From the NCBI RefSeq assembly GCF_014649495.1, contig NZ_BMTD01000021.1, forward strand, positions 91,992 through 155,991: a stretch of DNA of 64,000 nt. The letters run 5' to 3'. This stretch comes from Streptomyces filipinensis (GTDB taxonomy: Bacteria > Actinomycetota > Actinomycetes > Streptomycetales > Streptomycetaceae). Within the stretch, counting starts at the first letter, position 1. Every line of letters starts with the position of its first letter. Of this stretch, positions 9,001 through 16,565 are shown piece after piece. The notes beneath the pieces are model-generated. The model searched no databases, was not told the origin of the DNA, and was given only the letters and a program-made list of their open reading frames with translations. The position numbers were made by a program, and so were the translations under genes.

Positions 9001-9060
9001 GAAGGTGCAGGACGAAAGGCCCGGGCCGCACGGCCCGGGCCTTTCGTCCTGCACCTTCTC
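8999..9060. terminator. Bidirectional terminator, perfect 29-bp inverted repeat
   Basis: Arms 8999-9027 and 9032-9060 are exact reverse complements with a 4-nt loop (GCAC). The left arm begins inside the MFS stop codon. The element lies between the convergent MFS gene and the minus-strand KamA gene (stop at 9071), so it can end both transcripts. There is no U-tract, as is usual for GC-rich actinomycete terminators. Confidence 0.9.
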
Positions 9061-9070
9061 GGTGTCCTTC

Positions 9071-10408
9071 CTACAGCGGCGCCCCGGCGCCGGCGGGCGC
9101 GTCGCTCTGCCAGAACCACGGCTCGTCGAAGGCGGGCTTGAGGTCGTCGAACCACACCGCGTGCTCGTCGAACTTCGCGAAGAAGGGCCGCCCGACCCAG
9201 TCGGGGTTGCGTGCCTGCAAAAACCGGCAGCAGAAGACGTCCTGGCCGGCGACCTGGACGATGCCGTCGATGACCACCTTGCCCGGTGAGGCGGACATGA
9301 CCGGCCCGCGTGCGGTGCGCTCCAGCCCGGAGACCTGGCTGATCGCGTCGCGGTAGACGGACACCGCCCGGTGCAGCGGCAGCTCGAAGTACTGGCTGGC
9401 CCCGGTGTCCCGCTCCACGAACATGTAGTAGGGCACCACACCGAGGCCGGTCATCGTCCGCCACATCTGTGCCCACACCGAGGCGTCGTCGTTGACGTGA
9501 CGCACCAGGGGCGCCTGCGCCCGGATGACCGCACCGGTGTCCCGGATGCGCCGGACGGCCTGCCGGCAGGCGTCGGTCTCCAGCTCGCGGTGGTGGGAGA
9601 AATGCGCCATCACGGCGACGTGCCTGCCCCGCGCGCTCGCCTGCTCCATGAGCCGCAGCAGGTCTTCGGCGTCGTCGTCGGTGGTGAACCGGTAGGGCCA
9701 GTAGGACAGCGCCTTGGTGCCGAAGCGGATGTTGCGGATGTGCTCGAAGCGGGGCTCCAGCAGCGGCGCGAGGTAGGCCCGCAGCCGGTCGGTGGACATG
9801 ATCATCGGGTCGCCGCCGGTGAACAGCACGTCCGAGACCTCCGGGTGCTGGGCGAGGTAGCCGAGCGCCTGTTCCGGTCCGGACACGGCCTGCTTGAGTT
9901 CCGCGACGCCGATGAACTGGGCCCAGCGGAAGCAGTATCCGCAGTAGGCGTGGCAGGTCTGGCCCTGTCCGGGGAAGACCAGCACGGTCTCCCGGTACTT
10001 GTGCTGCAGGCCGTTGAGCGCCCCGCTCTGCGACTGGGGGACGTTGGCCTGCAGCTGGTCCCCGGGATGCGGATTGAGCTGCCGGCGTGCCCGGTCGACC
10101 GCGCCGCGCAGTTCCTCCCGGCCGGCCCCCCTGCCGACCAGCGCGGCGATCTCCTCGTAGACCGGCTCCGGCAGCATGCCGCGGTCGGGGAAGGTGAGCC
10201 GGTAGAGGGGGTCGTCCGGAGCCCGGTCCCAGTCGATCAACTCCTCCAGGACGTAGTTGTTGACTTTGAACGGCAGGACGGAGCTGACGATCTCGATGTC
10301 CCGGCGGACGGCGTCATCCAGCCGCTGCACCTGCGGCAGCCTGGCCAGCCGTGCTCCGGGGACCGCCCGCATCTTCATCGCTCGCGTGGTGGTGGCCTGC
10401 ACGCTCAT
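9071..10408 (-). CDS. KamA-family radical SAM 2,3-aminomutase-like enzyme
   Basis: 445 aa. The iron-sulfur motif is CHAYCGYCFRW (CxxxCxxC), followed by VLFTGGDPMIM (GGD, SAM binding) and IRFGTKALSYWP. The late region has MAHFSHHREL, PLVRHVNDDASVW and SASPGKVVIDG. By-eye comparison with clostridial lysine 2,3-aminomutase: the PLP lysine is kept (PGK), the first Asp that binds the lysine side-chain amine is present in VND, but the second (VDAPGGGGK in the family) is serine and the glycine loop is shortened. So 2,3-amino migration is likely but the substrate need not be lysine. The start overlaps the aminotransferase stop (ATGA). Probably makes a beta-amino acid for the product. Confidence 0.85.
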   Translation of the reverse strand: MSVQATTTRAMKMRAVPGARLARLPQVQRLDDAVRRDIEIVSSVLPFKVNNYVLEELIDWDRAPDDPLYRLTFPDRGMLPEPVYEEIAALVGRGAGREELRGAVDRARRQLNPHPGDQLQANVPQSQSGALNGLQHKYRETVLVFPGQGQTCHAYCGYCFRWAQFIGVAELKQAVSGPEQALGYLAQHPEVSDVLFTGGDPMIMSTDRLRAYLAPLLEPRFEHIRNIRFGTKALSYWPYRFTTDDDAEDLLRLMEQASARGRHVAVMAHFSHHRELETDACRQAVRRIRDTGAVIRAQAPLVRHVNDDASVWAQMWRTMTGLGVVPYYMFVERDTGASQYFELPLHRAVSVYRDAISQVSGLERTARGPVMSASPGKVVIDGIVQVAGQDVFCCRFLQARNPDWVGRPFFAKFDEHAVWFDDLKPAFDEPWFWQSDAPAGAGAPL

Positions 10409-11691
10409 GCTCGCTCCTTCGCCCGGTGCGCGTGGGGGAGTGGGGTGGCTGTGGCGACGGCCCGGCCAAGCGCCCGCAGGGCCTCGTCGACCTGGTCGGC
10501 GTTCACCGTCAGCGCGGGCAGCAGCCGCAGCACGTTGCGCACCGGCCCGCCGATCTGCAGCAGCAGCCCCTGGCCGATCGCCTCCTGCTGCACGCGCAGC
10601 GCCGCGGCGGGATCCGGCTGCCCGTCCGCGGTGGACAGCTCCCAGCCGAGCATGAGGCCGAGCCCGCGCACATCGCCGGTGATGTCGTGGTCGGCTGCGA
10701 TACGCCTGAGGCCGTCGGCGAGCGCGCGGCCCCTCAGGGCCGCGTTCGCCACCAGCTCTTCTTGCTCGATGACGTCCAGCGTGGCCAGCGCCGCCGCGCA
10801 CGCCACCGCGTTGCCGCCGTACGTCCCGCCCTGGGAGCCCGCGGGTGCCGCACTCATCAGCTTGTCCGAGGTGGCCATCACGGACAGCGGAAGCCCGCTG
10901 GTCATTCCCTTGGCCGCCACCAGGATGTCGGGCTCGACACCGAAGTGCTGGTGCCCCCAGAACCGTCCGGTGCGGCCGAACCCGGTCTGCACCTCGTCCA
11001 TCACGAGCAGGAATCCGTGGCGGTCGGCGCGCTCGCGCAGCCCCTGCAGGAAGGCGCTGTTGGCCGGGATGAACCCGCCCTCGCCCAGCACCGGCTCCAC
11101 GATGAGGGCCGCGGTGTCCTCGGGGGCCGTCACCGTCGCCAGCAGGAAGTCGAGCTCCTGCAGCGCGAAGCGGGTGGCCTCCTCCTCGTTCCAGCCGTAC
11201 CGGTAGGCGGCCGGGAACGGCGCGATGTTCACCCCGCCCATCAGCGGCGCGTATCCGGTGCGAAAACGCGGGCTGGACGTGGTCATCGACGCGGCGCCCA
11301 CCGTACGGCCGTGAAAACCGCCGTGGAACACGATGACGTTCGCACGCCCCGTGGCCTGCCGGCACAGCCGCAGCGCCGACTCCATGGCCTCACTGCCGGA
11401 GTTGGCGAAGAACAGGGACTGCAGGCGGGCCGGAAGCACCTGTCCCAGCCGCTCGCACAGATCGAGCAGCGGGCGGTGCCGCACGGTCACGTACTGACCG
11501 TGGATCAGCTTGCCGGCCTGCTCCGCTATCGCGCTCACCACCGCGGGGTGGCAGTGTCCCGTGCTGGTGACGCCGATCCCCGCGGTGAAGTCCAGATACC
11601 GCCGTCCGTCCTCCCCGAACACCTCCAGCCCTCTGGCACGGCTGACGGTCACCGGGGTCGCCTGTTTGAGAACGGGTGATAAGCGTGCCAT
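10405..11691 (-). CDS. Class III PLP aminotransferase (GABA/ornithine type)
   Basis: 428 aa. Fold-type I class III aminotransferase: DFTAGIGVTSTGHCHP near the N-terminus, FANSGSEAMESALR (PLP phosphate), FHGGFHGRT, VMDEVQTGFGRTG and the PLP lysine in AAKGMTSGLPLS. Family members move omega-amino groups of GABA, ornithine, lysine or diaminobutyrate. The ATG at 11691 is chosen over the longer frame because GGAGGGGAAGG lies directly upstream and because the longer form would reach dyad copy 3. It is first in an operon with the KamA-like gene (4-nt overlap), so the two probably act on the same amino acid skeleton. Confidence 0.88.
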   Translation of the reverse strand: MARLSPVLKQATPVTVSRARGLEVFGEDGRRYLDFTAGIGVTSTGHCHPAVVSAIAEQAGKLIHGQYVTVRHRPLLDLCERLGQVLPARLQSLFFANSGSEAMESALRLCRQATGRANVIVFHGGFHGRTVGAASMTTSSPRFRTGYAPLMGGVNIAPFPAAYRYGWNEEEATRFALQELDFLLATVTAPEDTAALIVEPVLGEGGFIPANSAFLQGLRERADRHGFLLVMDEVQTGFGRTGRFWGHQHFGVEPDILVAAKGMTSGLPLSVMATSDKLMSAAPAGSQGGTYGGNAVACAAALATLDVIEQEELVANAALRGRALADGLRRIAADHDITGDVRGLGLMLGWELSTADGQPDPAAALRVQQEAIGQGLLLQIGGPVRNVLRLLPALTVNADQVDEALRALGRAVATATPLPHAHRAKERA

Positions 11692-11773
11692 GGCCGGGCC
11701 TTCCCCTCCGCGTCGTCGCACCCCTGTGGCGCTCCGCCGCCAGCTGACGGTAGTCAGACCGATCACAAAAGAC

Positions 11774-11789
11774 AACCGGATAGTCGGTT
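11774..11789. promoter_or_regulatory. Operator-like dyad, copy 3
   Basis: AACCG-GATAGT-CGGTT, nearly identical to copy 1 including flanks (ACAACCGGATRGTCGGTTT). It lies 83 nt upstream of the minus-strand aminotransferase start and probably controls the aminotransferase-KamA operon. Confidence 0.7.
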
Positions 11790-11907
11790 TTAATCCTGGG
11801 TCAGGGGAGGTTCGCCGAGGAGGCGCCAGGGTGGATACCGGCCGTTTCCGTCAGGGACGCCCCCGGAACGCCCGGAAGTACGCCGATCAAGTGTGCAGCG
11901 CGGCCAG

Positions 11908-11936
11908 TTGACAGAACCACACGGTCGGTTTTCGAT
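11908..11936 (+). promoter_or_regulatory. Promoter with embedded operator dyad, copy 4
   Basis: TTGACA at 11908-11913, then AACCA-CACGGT-CGGTT at 11915-11930, then TTCGAT as a weak -10. Same layout as copy 2: the dyad fills the -35/-10 spacer. It drives the clavaminate-synthase-like gene at 12041. Confidence 0.68.
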
Positions 11937-12040
11937 TGGTGGTCGGCCACCACGCCGCCTCACACCCACCCGCGGCATGGCACCAGGAGCACCCGTTGTT
12001 GACCACCTGCCGACGACGCAGGGGAATTGCGAGGCACCCG

Positions 12041-13000
12041 ATGACTGCGCCGCTATTGGAACTGACCGACCAGGAACGCACTGTCCTGTGGGACCGGGCC
12101 GAAGACGTCGTACACCACGGCCCCCAGGCCGCCGGCGCCGACGCCCTGCCCGCACGGATCCGCCACACCGTCCAGCGCTTCGGCGAGGACTCGGGCAAGA
12201 CGGGCTACCTGCTGCTGCGCGGCCTGGAGATCGGCCAGCTCCCGCCCACCCACCAGGGCGGCCACCCCGCCACCCTGCCGCACCACGGCACCGCCGGCCT
12301 GGGCATGCTCATCGCCGAAACCCTCGGCACCATGATCGGCTACGCCGACGAGAAAAGCGGTGAACTGGTCCACAACGTGCAGCCCCTGCCCGGCGAGGAA
12401 CAACGCATCGAGGGCTCCGGATCGGTCGCGTTCGACTTCCACATCGAAAACGTCCACCACGCGCTGCGCCCCGACTTCATCGGCCTGATCTGCCTGCGAC
12501 AGGACCACGACCGCGTCGCCGCCACCCGCATCTCCTCCTGCCGGGAAGCCGTCGAACTGCTCAAACCCGAAACGCTCGAAACACTGCGGCAGTGCCAGTT
12601 CTACAGCAACTACCCGGGCTCCTTCACCAGGGACACCACCGTCGAACCCGCACCGGCCGGCCCCCACCCGGTCCTCTTCGGCAACGCCGACAAGCCGTTC
12701 ATGCGCTTCAACTCCCACAACACCGTCTCCCTGAGCAAAGCGGGCCGCACCGCCCTGCGCGCGCTGGCCGAGGCACTGGAGGAGGTCTGCCACGAAGTCA
12801 TCATGCAGCCGGGCGACTGCGCCCTCCTGGACAACCACGTCGCCGCCCACGGACGCTCGGCGTTCACCCCCCGCTACGACGGACACGACCGGTGGCTGCG
12901 ACGCTTCTACGCGATCAAGTCCATTCCCCGCTCCGTGCTGCACATGATGGACGGATCGCGCGTCATCCCGCCGATCCCGGCGATCAACGGCATCTGGTGA
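12041..13000 (+). CDS. Fe(II)/2-oxoglutarate hydroxylase, clavaminate-synthase-like
   Basis: 319 aa, of the TauD/clavaminate-synthase-like family that includes arginine 3-hydroxylases (VioC, OrfP) and actinobacterial lysine hydroxylases. The iron motif is FHIENVHHALRPDF (H-x-E), followed by IGLICLR as in amino acid hydroxylases. The distal part gives FNSHNT, LLDNHVAAHGRSAF (third histidine) and WLRRFYAIK (2-oxoglutarate arginine). The ATG is 6 nt after GAGG; an alternative start 35 codons upstream would overlap the promoter. Likely adds a beta- or gamma-hydroxyl to a basic amino acid for the cluster product; the FMN oxidase gene 17 nt downstream could then oxidise that hydroxyl. Confidence 0.87.
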   Translation: MTAPLLELTDQERTVLWDRAEDVVHHGPQAAGADALPARIRHTVQRFGEDSGKTGYLLLRGLEIGQLPPTHQGGHPATLPHHGTAGLGMLIAETLGTMIGYADEKSGELVHNVQPLPGEEQRIEGSGSVAFDFHIENVHHALRPDFIGLICLRQDHDRVAATRISSCREAVELLKPETLETLRQCQFYSNYPGSFTRDTTVEPAPAGPHPVLFGNADKPFMRFNSHNTVSLSKAGRTALRALAEALEEVCHEVIMQPGDCALLDNHVAAHGRSAFTPRYDGHDRWLRRFYAIKSIPRSVLHMMDGSRVIPPIPAINGIW

Positions 13001-13017
13001 AGGGGCAGGAGACACCG

Positions 13018-14112
13018 GTGAACGAACTCGACTCGCTGCTCTCACTCGCCGACTTCGAGCAGCGGTGGATGGCCGAGGCCGACCCGCCCATCGCCCAGTA
13101 CGTGGCGGGCGGGGCCGGCTCGGACGGCGCGGTCGCCGCCAACACCGCCGCGTTCGACGAGGTGTGGCTGCAACCACGAGGGCTGCACGACGGCCCCGAC
13201 GCACTCGACACCTCCGTCACGGTGCTGGGCCACACCCTCACCATGCCGCTGCTGCTCGCCCCCACGAGCCCCCAGCGGCTGGTGCACCCGGACGCCGAAC
13301 TGGCCACCGCCCGCGCAGCCGCCGGGCACGGCCTGCTCTCGCTCGTCAGCACCGACTCGCACTACCCCTACGCCGAGATCACCCAGGCGGCACCCGGACG
13401 GACCTGGTTCCAGCTGTTCGCCTACCGCTCCCGCAGAGACGTCGAGGCCACCTTGGAGTACGCCGAGACCTGCGGGGCCTCGGCGATCGTCGTCACCGTC
13501 GACGCGTCGTTCGCAGCGCGCCGGCTGACCACCCGCCGGGCCGGGTACCGGCTGCCCGAGACGGTCGACTACGGCACCCTGCGCACCCTGGGCATCCTGC
13601 AGGGCGCCCCACCGGCCGGCGGACGGCACGACAAGCTCCCCCTCACCTTCGCCGACCTGGAGTGGATCCGCGGCCGCACCCGCCTGCCCCTGCTGGTCAA
13701 GGGCGTGCTGCGCCCCCATGACGCCAAGCGCTGCCTCGAACTGGGCACGGACGCGACCATCGTCTCCAACCACGGCGGCCGCCAGCTGGACGGCGTCGTA
13801 CCCGCCCTGTTCGCCCTGCGCGCGGTCGTCGAATCGGTACCGGAAGATCACCCGGTGCTCCTGGACGGCGGAGTCCGCTCCGGGACCGACCTCGCCAAGG
13901 CGATCGCGCTCGGCGCACGGGCCGTGTGCATCGGCAGACCCTACCTCTGGGGCCTCGGACTCGGCGGCCGGCACGGGGTGGAACGCGTACTGGACATCCT
14001 GCACGCCGAGTTCAGCGACGCCCTGCTGCAGCTGGGCATCACCACGGTGGACCAGCTGGACGAGACGTTCGTGACCGCAGCGCGCCGCCTGGCGCCCGTG
14101 GCCGCCGGCTGA
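13018..14112 (+). CDS. FMN-dependent alpha-hydroxy-acid oxidase/dehydrogenase
   Basis: 364 aa, family of glycolate/lactate oxidase and hydroxymandelate oxidase. The TIM barrel shows WFQLFAYRSRRD, IVVTVDASF, LLVKGVL (FMN lysine), the signature SNHGGRQLDG with the catalytic histidine, then LDGGVRSGTDLAKA and GRPYLWGL for FMN phosphate binding. The GTG at 13018 has GGGGCAGGAG upstream and follows the hydroxylase by 17 nt. It oxidises a 2-hydroxy acid to a 2-oxo acid. In this operon the substrate could be the hydroxylated amino acid after loss of its amine, or an aryl hydroxy acid as in hydroxymandelate oxidases. Confidence 0.88.
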   Translation: MNELDSLLSLADFEQRWMAEADPPIAQYVAGGAGSDGAVAANTAAFDEVWLQPRGLHDGPDALDTSVTVLGHTLTMPLLLAPTSPQRLVHPDAELATARAAAGHGLLSLVSTDSHYPYAEITQAAPGRTWFQLFAYRSRRDVEATLEYAETCGASAIVVTVDASFAARRLTTRRAGYRLPETVDYGTLRTLGILQGAPPAGGRHDKLPLTFADLEWIRGRTRLPLLVKGVLRPHDAKRCLELGTDATIVSNHGGRQLDGVVPALFALRAVVESVPEDHPVLLDGGVRSGTDLAKAIALGARAVCIGRPYLWGLGLGGRHGVERVLDILHAEFSDALLQLGITTVDQLDETFVTAARRLAPVAAG

Positions 14113-14147
14113 CCCGGCCCACGAAGACCCGAGGAAGCAACAGCGCG

Positions 14148-15131
14148 GTGACGGCTTCGAAGACACACACCGGTACACCCCCCTCGCCCGTGGGCACCCG
14201 CGGCGAGCCCGAAGAGGGCCAAACCCTCCCCGGGCTCGCCCTGGCGGTCGCGGCCGCCGTCGCGATGGGCGGCGCGGCACCGGCGCTCAAGGCCCTGGGC
14301 GCGGCCGGTCTGTCGGCAGTCAACATCATCCAGGCCCGGGCGGTCGTGGGCGCCGCGCTGCTGATGCTCCTCGCCGCCGCGGTGCACCGCAAACGCCTGC
14401 GCATCCACCCGCGCGACTGGTGGCTGGTCCTGCTGTACGGCACGGTCAGCCTCGCCCTGAACCAGGTCGCCTTCACCATGGCCGTGACCCGGCTCCCGGT
14501 GGGCATCGCCCTGCTGGTGGAGTACCTCTCCCCGGTGCTGGTCGCCCTCTGGGTACGGCTCGTCCAGCGCAAACAGCTCTCCGGCCTCGTCTGGGCGGGC
14601 ATCGCGCTCACCCTCGGCGGCCTGGCGCTGACCGGGAAGGTCTTCTCCGGCGGCGGCCCCGACCGCCTCGGCCTGGCGCTGGCGCTGCTCGCCGCACTGA
14701 CCCTGGCCGGCCGCTTCCTGCTCGCCGAACGAGGCCTGCGCAGATACGAACCGCTGGTGATGTCGGCATGGGGCACCACCGTGGGCGCCGCGACCCTCAC
14801 ACTCGTCGGACTCTTCGACCCCTTCCCCTTCGACGCCCTTGACCGCACCTCCCCCCTCAACGGCTGGTCCGTGCCCCTGTGGGTGCTGGTGATCTGGGTG
14901 GGCGCGATCGGCATGGCCGCAGGACTGGCGCTCGCCGTCGCCGCACAGCGCCGCCTGCCGCCGACCTCGGCCAGCCTGATGCTCACCCTCGAAGTGGTGG
15001 CCGGAGCCGTCCTCGCCTACCTCGTCCTCGGCGAGGTCCTGACACCGGCACAGCTGATCGGATCCTTGCTGATGCTCCTGGGCATCGTGCTCGCCCAACT
15101 CGCCACCATCCGCCGCCGCCCGCCCCGCTGA
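14148..15131 (+). CDS. EamA/DMT-family transporter
   Basis: 327 aa with ten predicted transmembrane helices in two repeated halves (EamA domains), as in drug/metabolite exporters. The first helix region is LPGLALAVAAAVAMGGAAP. The GTG start has GAGGAAG about 10 nt upstream. It follows the oxidase by 35 nt, third gene of the operon driven from 11.9 kb. Members often export amino acids or derivatives, which would fit export or immunity for an unusual amino acid product. Confidence 0.8.
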   Translation: MTASKTHTGTPPSPVGTRGEPEEGQTLPGLALAVAAAVAMGGAAPALKALGAAGLSAVNIIQARAVVGAALLMLLAAAVHRKRLRIHPRDWWLVLLYGTVSLALNQVAFTMAVTRLPVGIALLVEYLSPVLVALWVRLVQRKQLSGLVWAGIALTLGGLALTGKVFSGGGPDRLGLALALLAALTLAGRFLLAERGLRRYEPLVMSAWGTTVGAATLTLVGLFDPFPFDALDRTSPLNGWSVPLWVLVIWVGAIGMAAGLALAVAAQRRLPPTSASLMLTLEVVAGAVLAYLVLGEVLTPAQLIGSLLMLLGIVLAQLATIRRRPPR

Positions 15132-15248
15132 CCCGCCCCCAAGACCCGGCCCCGCCCCACCGGGCCGGCAGACGCCGCACCAGCCACACCCCCCGCCGAT
15201 CCACGGCCAAGTCCCCCCACACCACGCGCACACCAGCCATCATGAGAC

Positions 15249-16139
15249 ATGCGCCCGCACGACTGGCACCTCACACAAGACGTCGACGACTTCCTCGCCC
15301 GAGCCGGCACCTTCCTGCGCTCGCGCCCCGCCCTGCACACCATGCCGCTCACGGTGACCGAGAAACTGCGAACGAACCCACCGGCCGCCGAAACCCCCCT
15401 GTTCGGCCGCCTGGAGCACGCAGGCGAAGTCCACGCCACCTTCTACCAGCGCACCCCCACCGGCCCCCTGAGCCCGACCCCCCTCACCCGCGAGCAGGCC
15501 GACACACTCGCCACCCGCCTGGCCCACCTCGGCCACCGCGTTCGCGGCGTCAGCGCGGACCACGACACCGCCACCGCCTTCGCCGACGCCTGGCAGCGGC
15601 ACACAGGCGCAACGCCCACACCCGGCACACGGATCCGTCTCTACCGGCTCGACACGCTCACCCCACCCGAACCGGCCCCCCAGGGCCGCGCCCGCACCGC
15701 CGGCCCACAGGACCACGACCAACTCGTACGCTGGTGCGGCGAGTTCGTCGACACCGTGGGAGAAGTCCCCGCCGTCGACGCCGCCTCCTGGGCCGGCTCG
15801 CGCTTCGCCGACCGCCACTTCACCTTCTGGCAGACACCGCAGGGCACCCCCGTCTCCATGGCCGCCGCCACGTCGATGATCGCCGGCATGGTCCGGGTGG
15901 ACCCCGTCTACACCCCCGCCCACCTGCGGGGCCGCGGCTACGCAGGCGCCGTGACCGCGGAGGTGAGCCGGGCCGCGCTGGCCGCCGGCGCGAAGGACGT
16001 CGTGCTCTTCGCCGACCCGGCCAACCCCACCAGCAACGCCCTCTACCAGCGCATCGGATACGTCCCGGTCGCCGCATGGACCGTGTACGACTTCTCCCAC
16101 GCCGCACCACAGACCGGTCCCGGCGCGTGCCTGGCATAG
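15249..16139 (+). CDS. GNAT family N-acetyltransferase (two-domain)
   Basis: 296 aa. The C-terminal GNAT domain is clear: MVRVDPVYTPAHLRGRGYAG (acetyl-CoA pyrophosphate loop R-G-R-G-Y-A) and LFADPANPTSNALYQRIGYVPV (motif B). The N-terminal half (to about residue 150) is a degenerate GNAT-like domain, common in actinomycete tandem GNAT proteins. It starts 117 nt after the transporter; no strong ribosome site is seen. Could acetylate the product amine as self-resistance, or be an unrelated neighbour. Confidence 0.78.
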   Translation: MRPHDWHLTQDVDDFLARAGTFLRSRPALHTMPLTVTEKLRTNPPAAETPLFGRLEHAGEVHATFYQRTPTGPLSPTPLTREQADTLATRLAHLGHRVRGVSADHDTATAFADAWQRHTGATPTPGTRIRLYRLDTLTPPEPAPQGRARTAGPQDHDQLVRWCGEFVDTVGEVPAVDAASWAGSRFADRHFTFWQTPQGTPVSMAAATSMIAGMVRVDPVYTPAHLRGRGYAGAVTAEVSRAALAAGAKDVVLFADPANPTSNALYQRIGYVPVAAWTVYDFSHAAPQTGPGACLA

Positions 16140-16201
16140 GGTGGTGCTGACCGACTCGATCATGTCCGTGACGCGGACAGGCAGGAACCCGAGGAGTCTT
16201 C

Positions 16202-16516
16202 GTGCCCATCGTCGTCGCCACCCTGCGGACCAAGCCCGGCCGCCGGGACGAAGTGCTCGCGGCGTTCCGTCGGCACGCTCCCGCCGTGCACGCCGAGCCC
16301 GGCTGCCTGCTCTACGCCGTCCACGCCGGCGAGGACCGTGTCACCGTCGTGGAGAACTGGGCCGACCAGGCCGCCCTCGACGCCCACTCGGCCGGAGCGG
16401 CGCTGGCCGCCCTGGGCGGGGAGATCGCGGGCGAGCTGGCCGGCCCGACGGATGTCGCGGTACTGGAGCCGGTGCCCACCGGTGACCCGGACAAGGGCCT
16501 GCTGCCCACCACCTGA
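16202..16516 (+). CDS. Antibiotic biosynthesis monooxygenase (ABM) domain protein
   Basis: 104 aa, single ferredoxin-like alpha+beta ABM domain: VVATLRTKPGRRDEVLAAF, EPGCLLYAVH, VTVVENWADQAALDAH. Members are cofactorless quinol monooxygenases (ActVA-Orf6/YgiN type) acting on phenols. The GTG start is preceded by CCGAGGAGT. It lies between the GNAT and the convergent reductase gene. A role in oxidising an aminophenol intermediate is plausible, but many such proteins are general quinone-stress enzymes. Confidence 0.8.
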   Translation: MPIVVATLRTKPGRRDEVLAAFRRHAPAVHAEPGCLLYAVHAGEDRVTVVENWADQAALDAHSAGAALAALGGEIAGELAGPTDVAVLEPVPTGDPDKGLLPTT

Positions 16517-16565
16517 GCCGGCCCCGCCCGGCCGCCGCCCCTCCCGAAGACCCCCGCACACCCCG

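Noticed and set aside
9071..9441. Long open frames opposite and overlapping the KamA and MFS 3' ends
   Set aside because: They exist because the GC-rich palindrome and codon bias keep other frames open; no motifs, and the true frames carry clear enzyme signatures.
11500..11775. Aminotransferase start 28 codons upstream at 11775
   Set aside because: Would place the N-terminus against dyad copy 3 and lacks a ribosome site; the ATG at 11691 has GGAGGGGAAGG and begins conserved sequence.
15240..16163. Open minus-strand frame across the GNAT gene
   Set aside because: Gly/Val-rich translation without domain, fully antisense to a gene with clear GNAT motifs.
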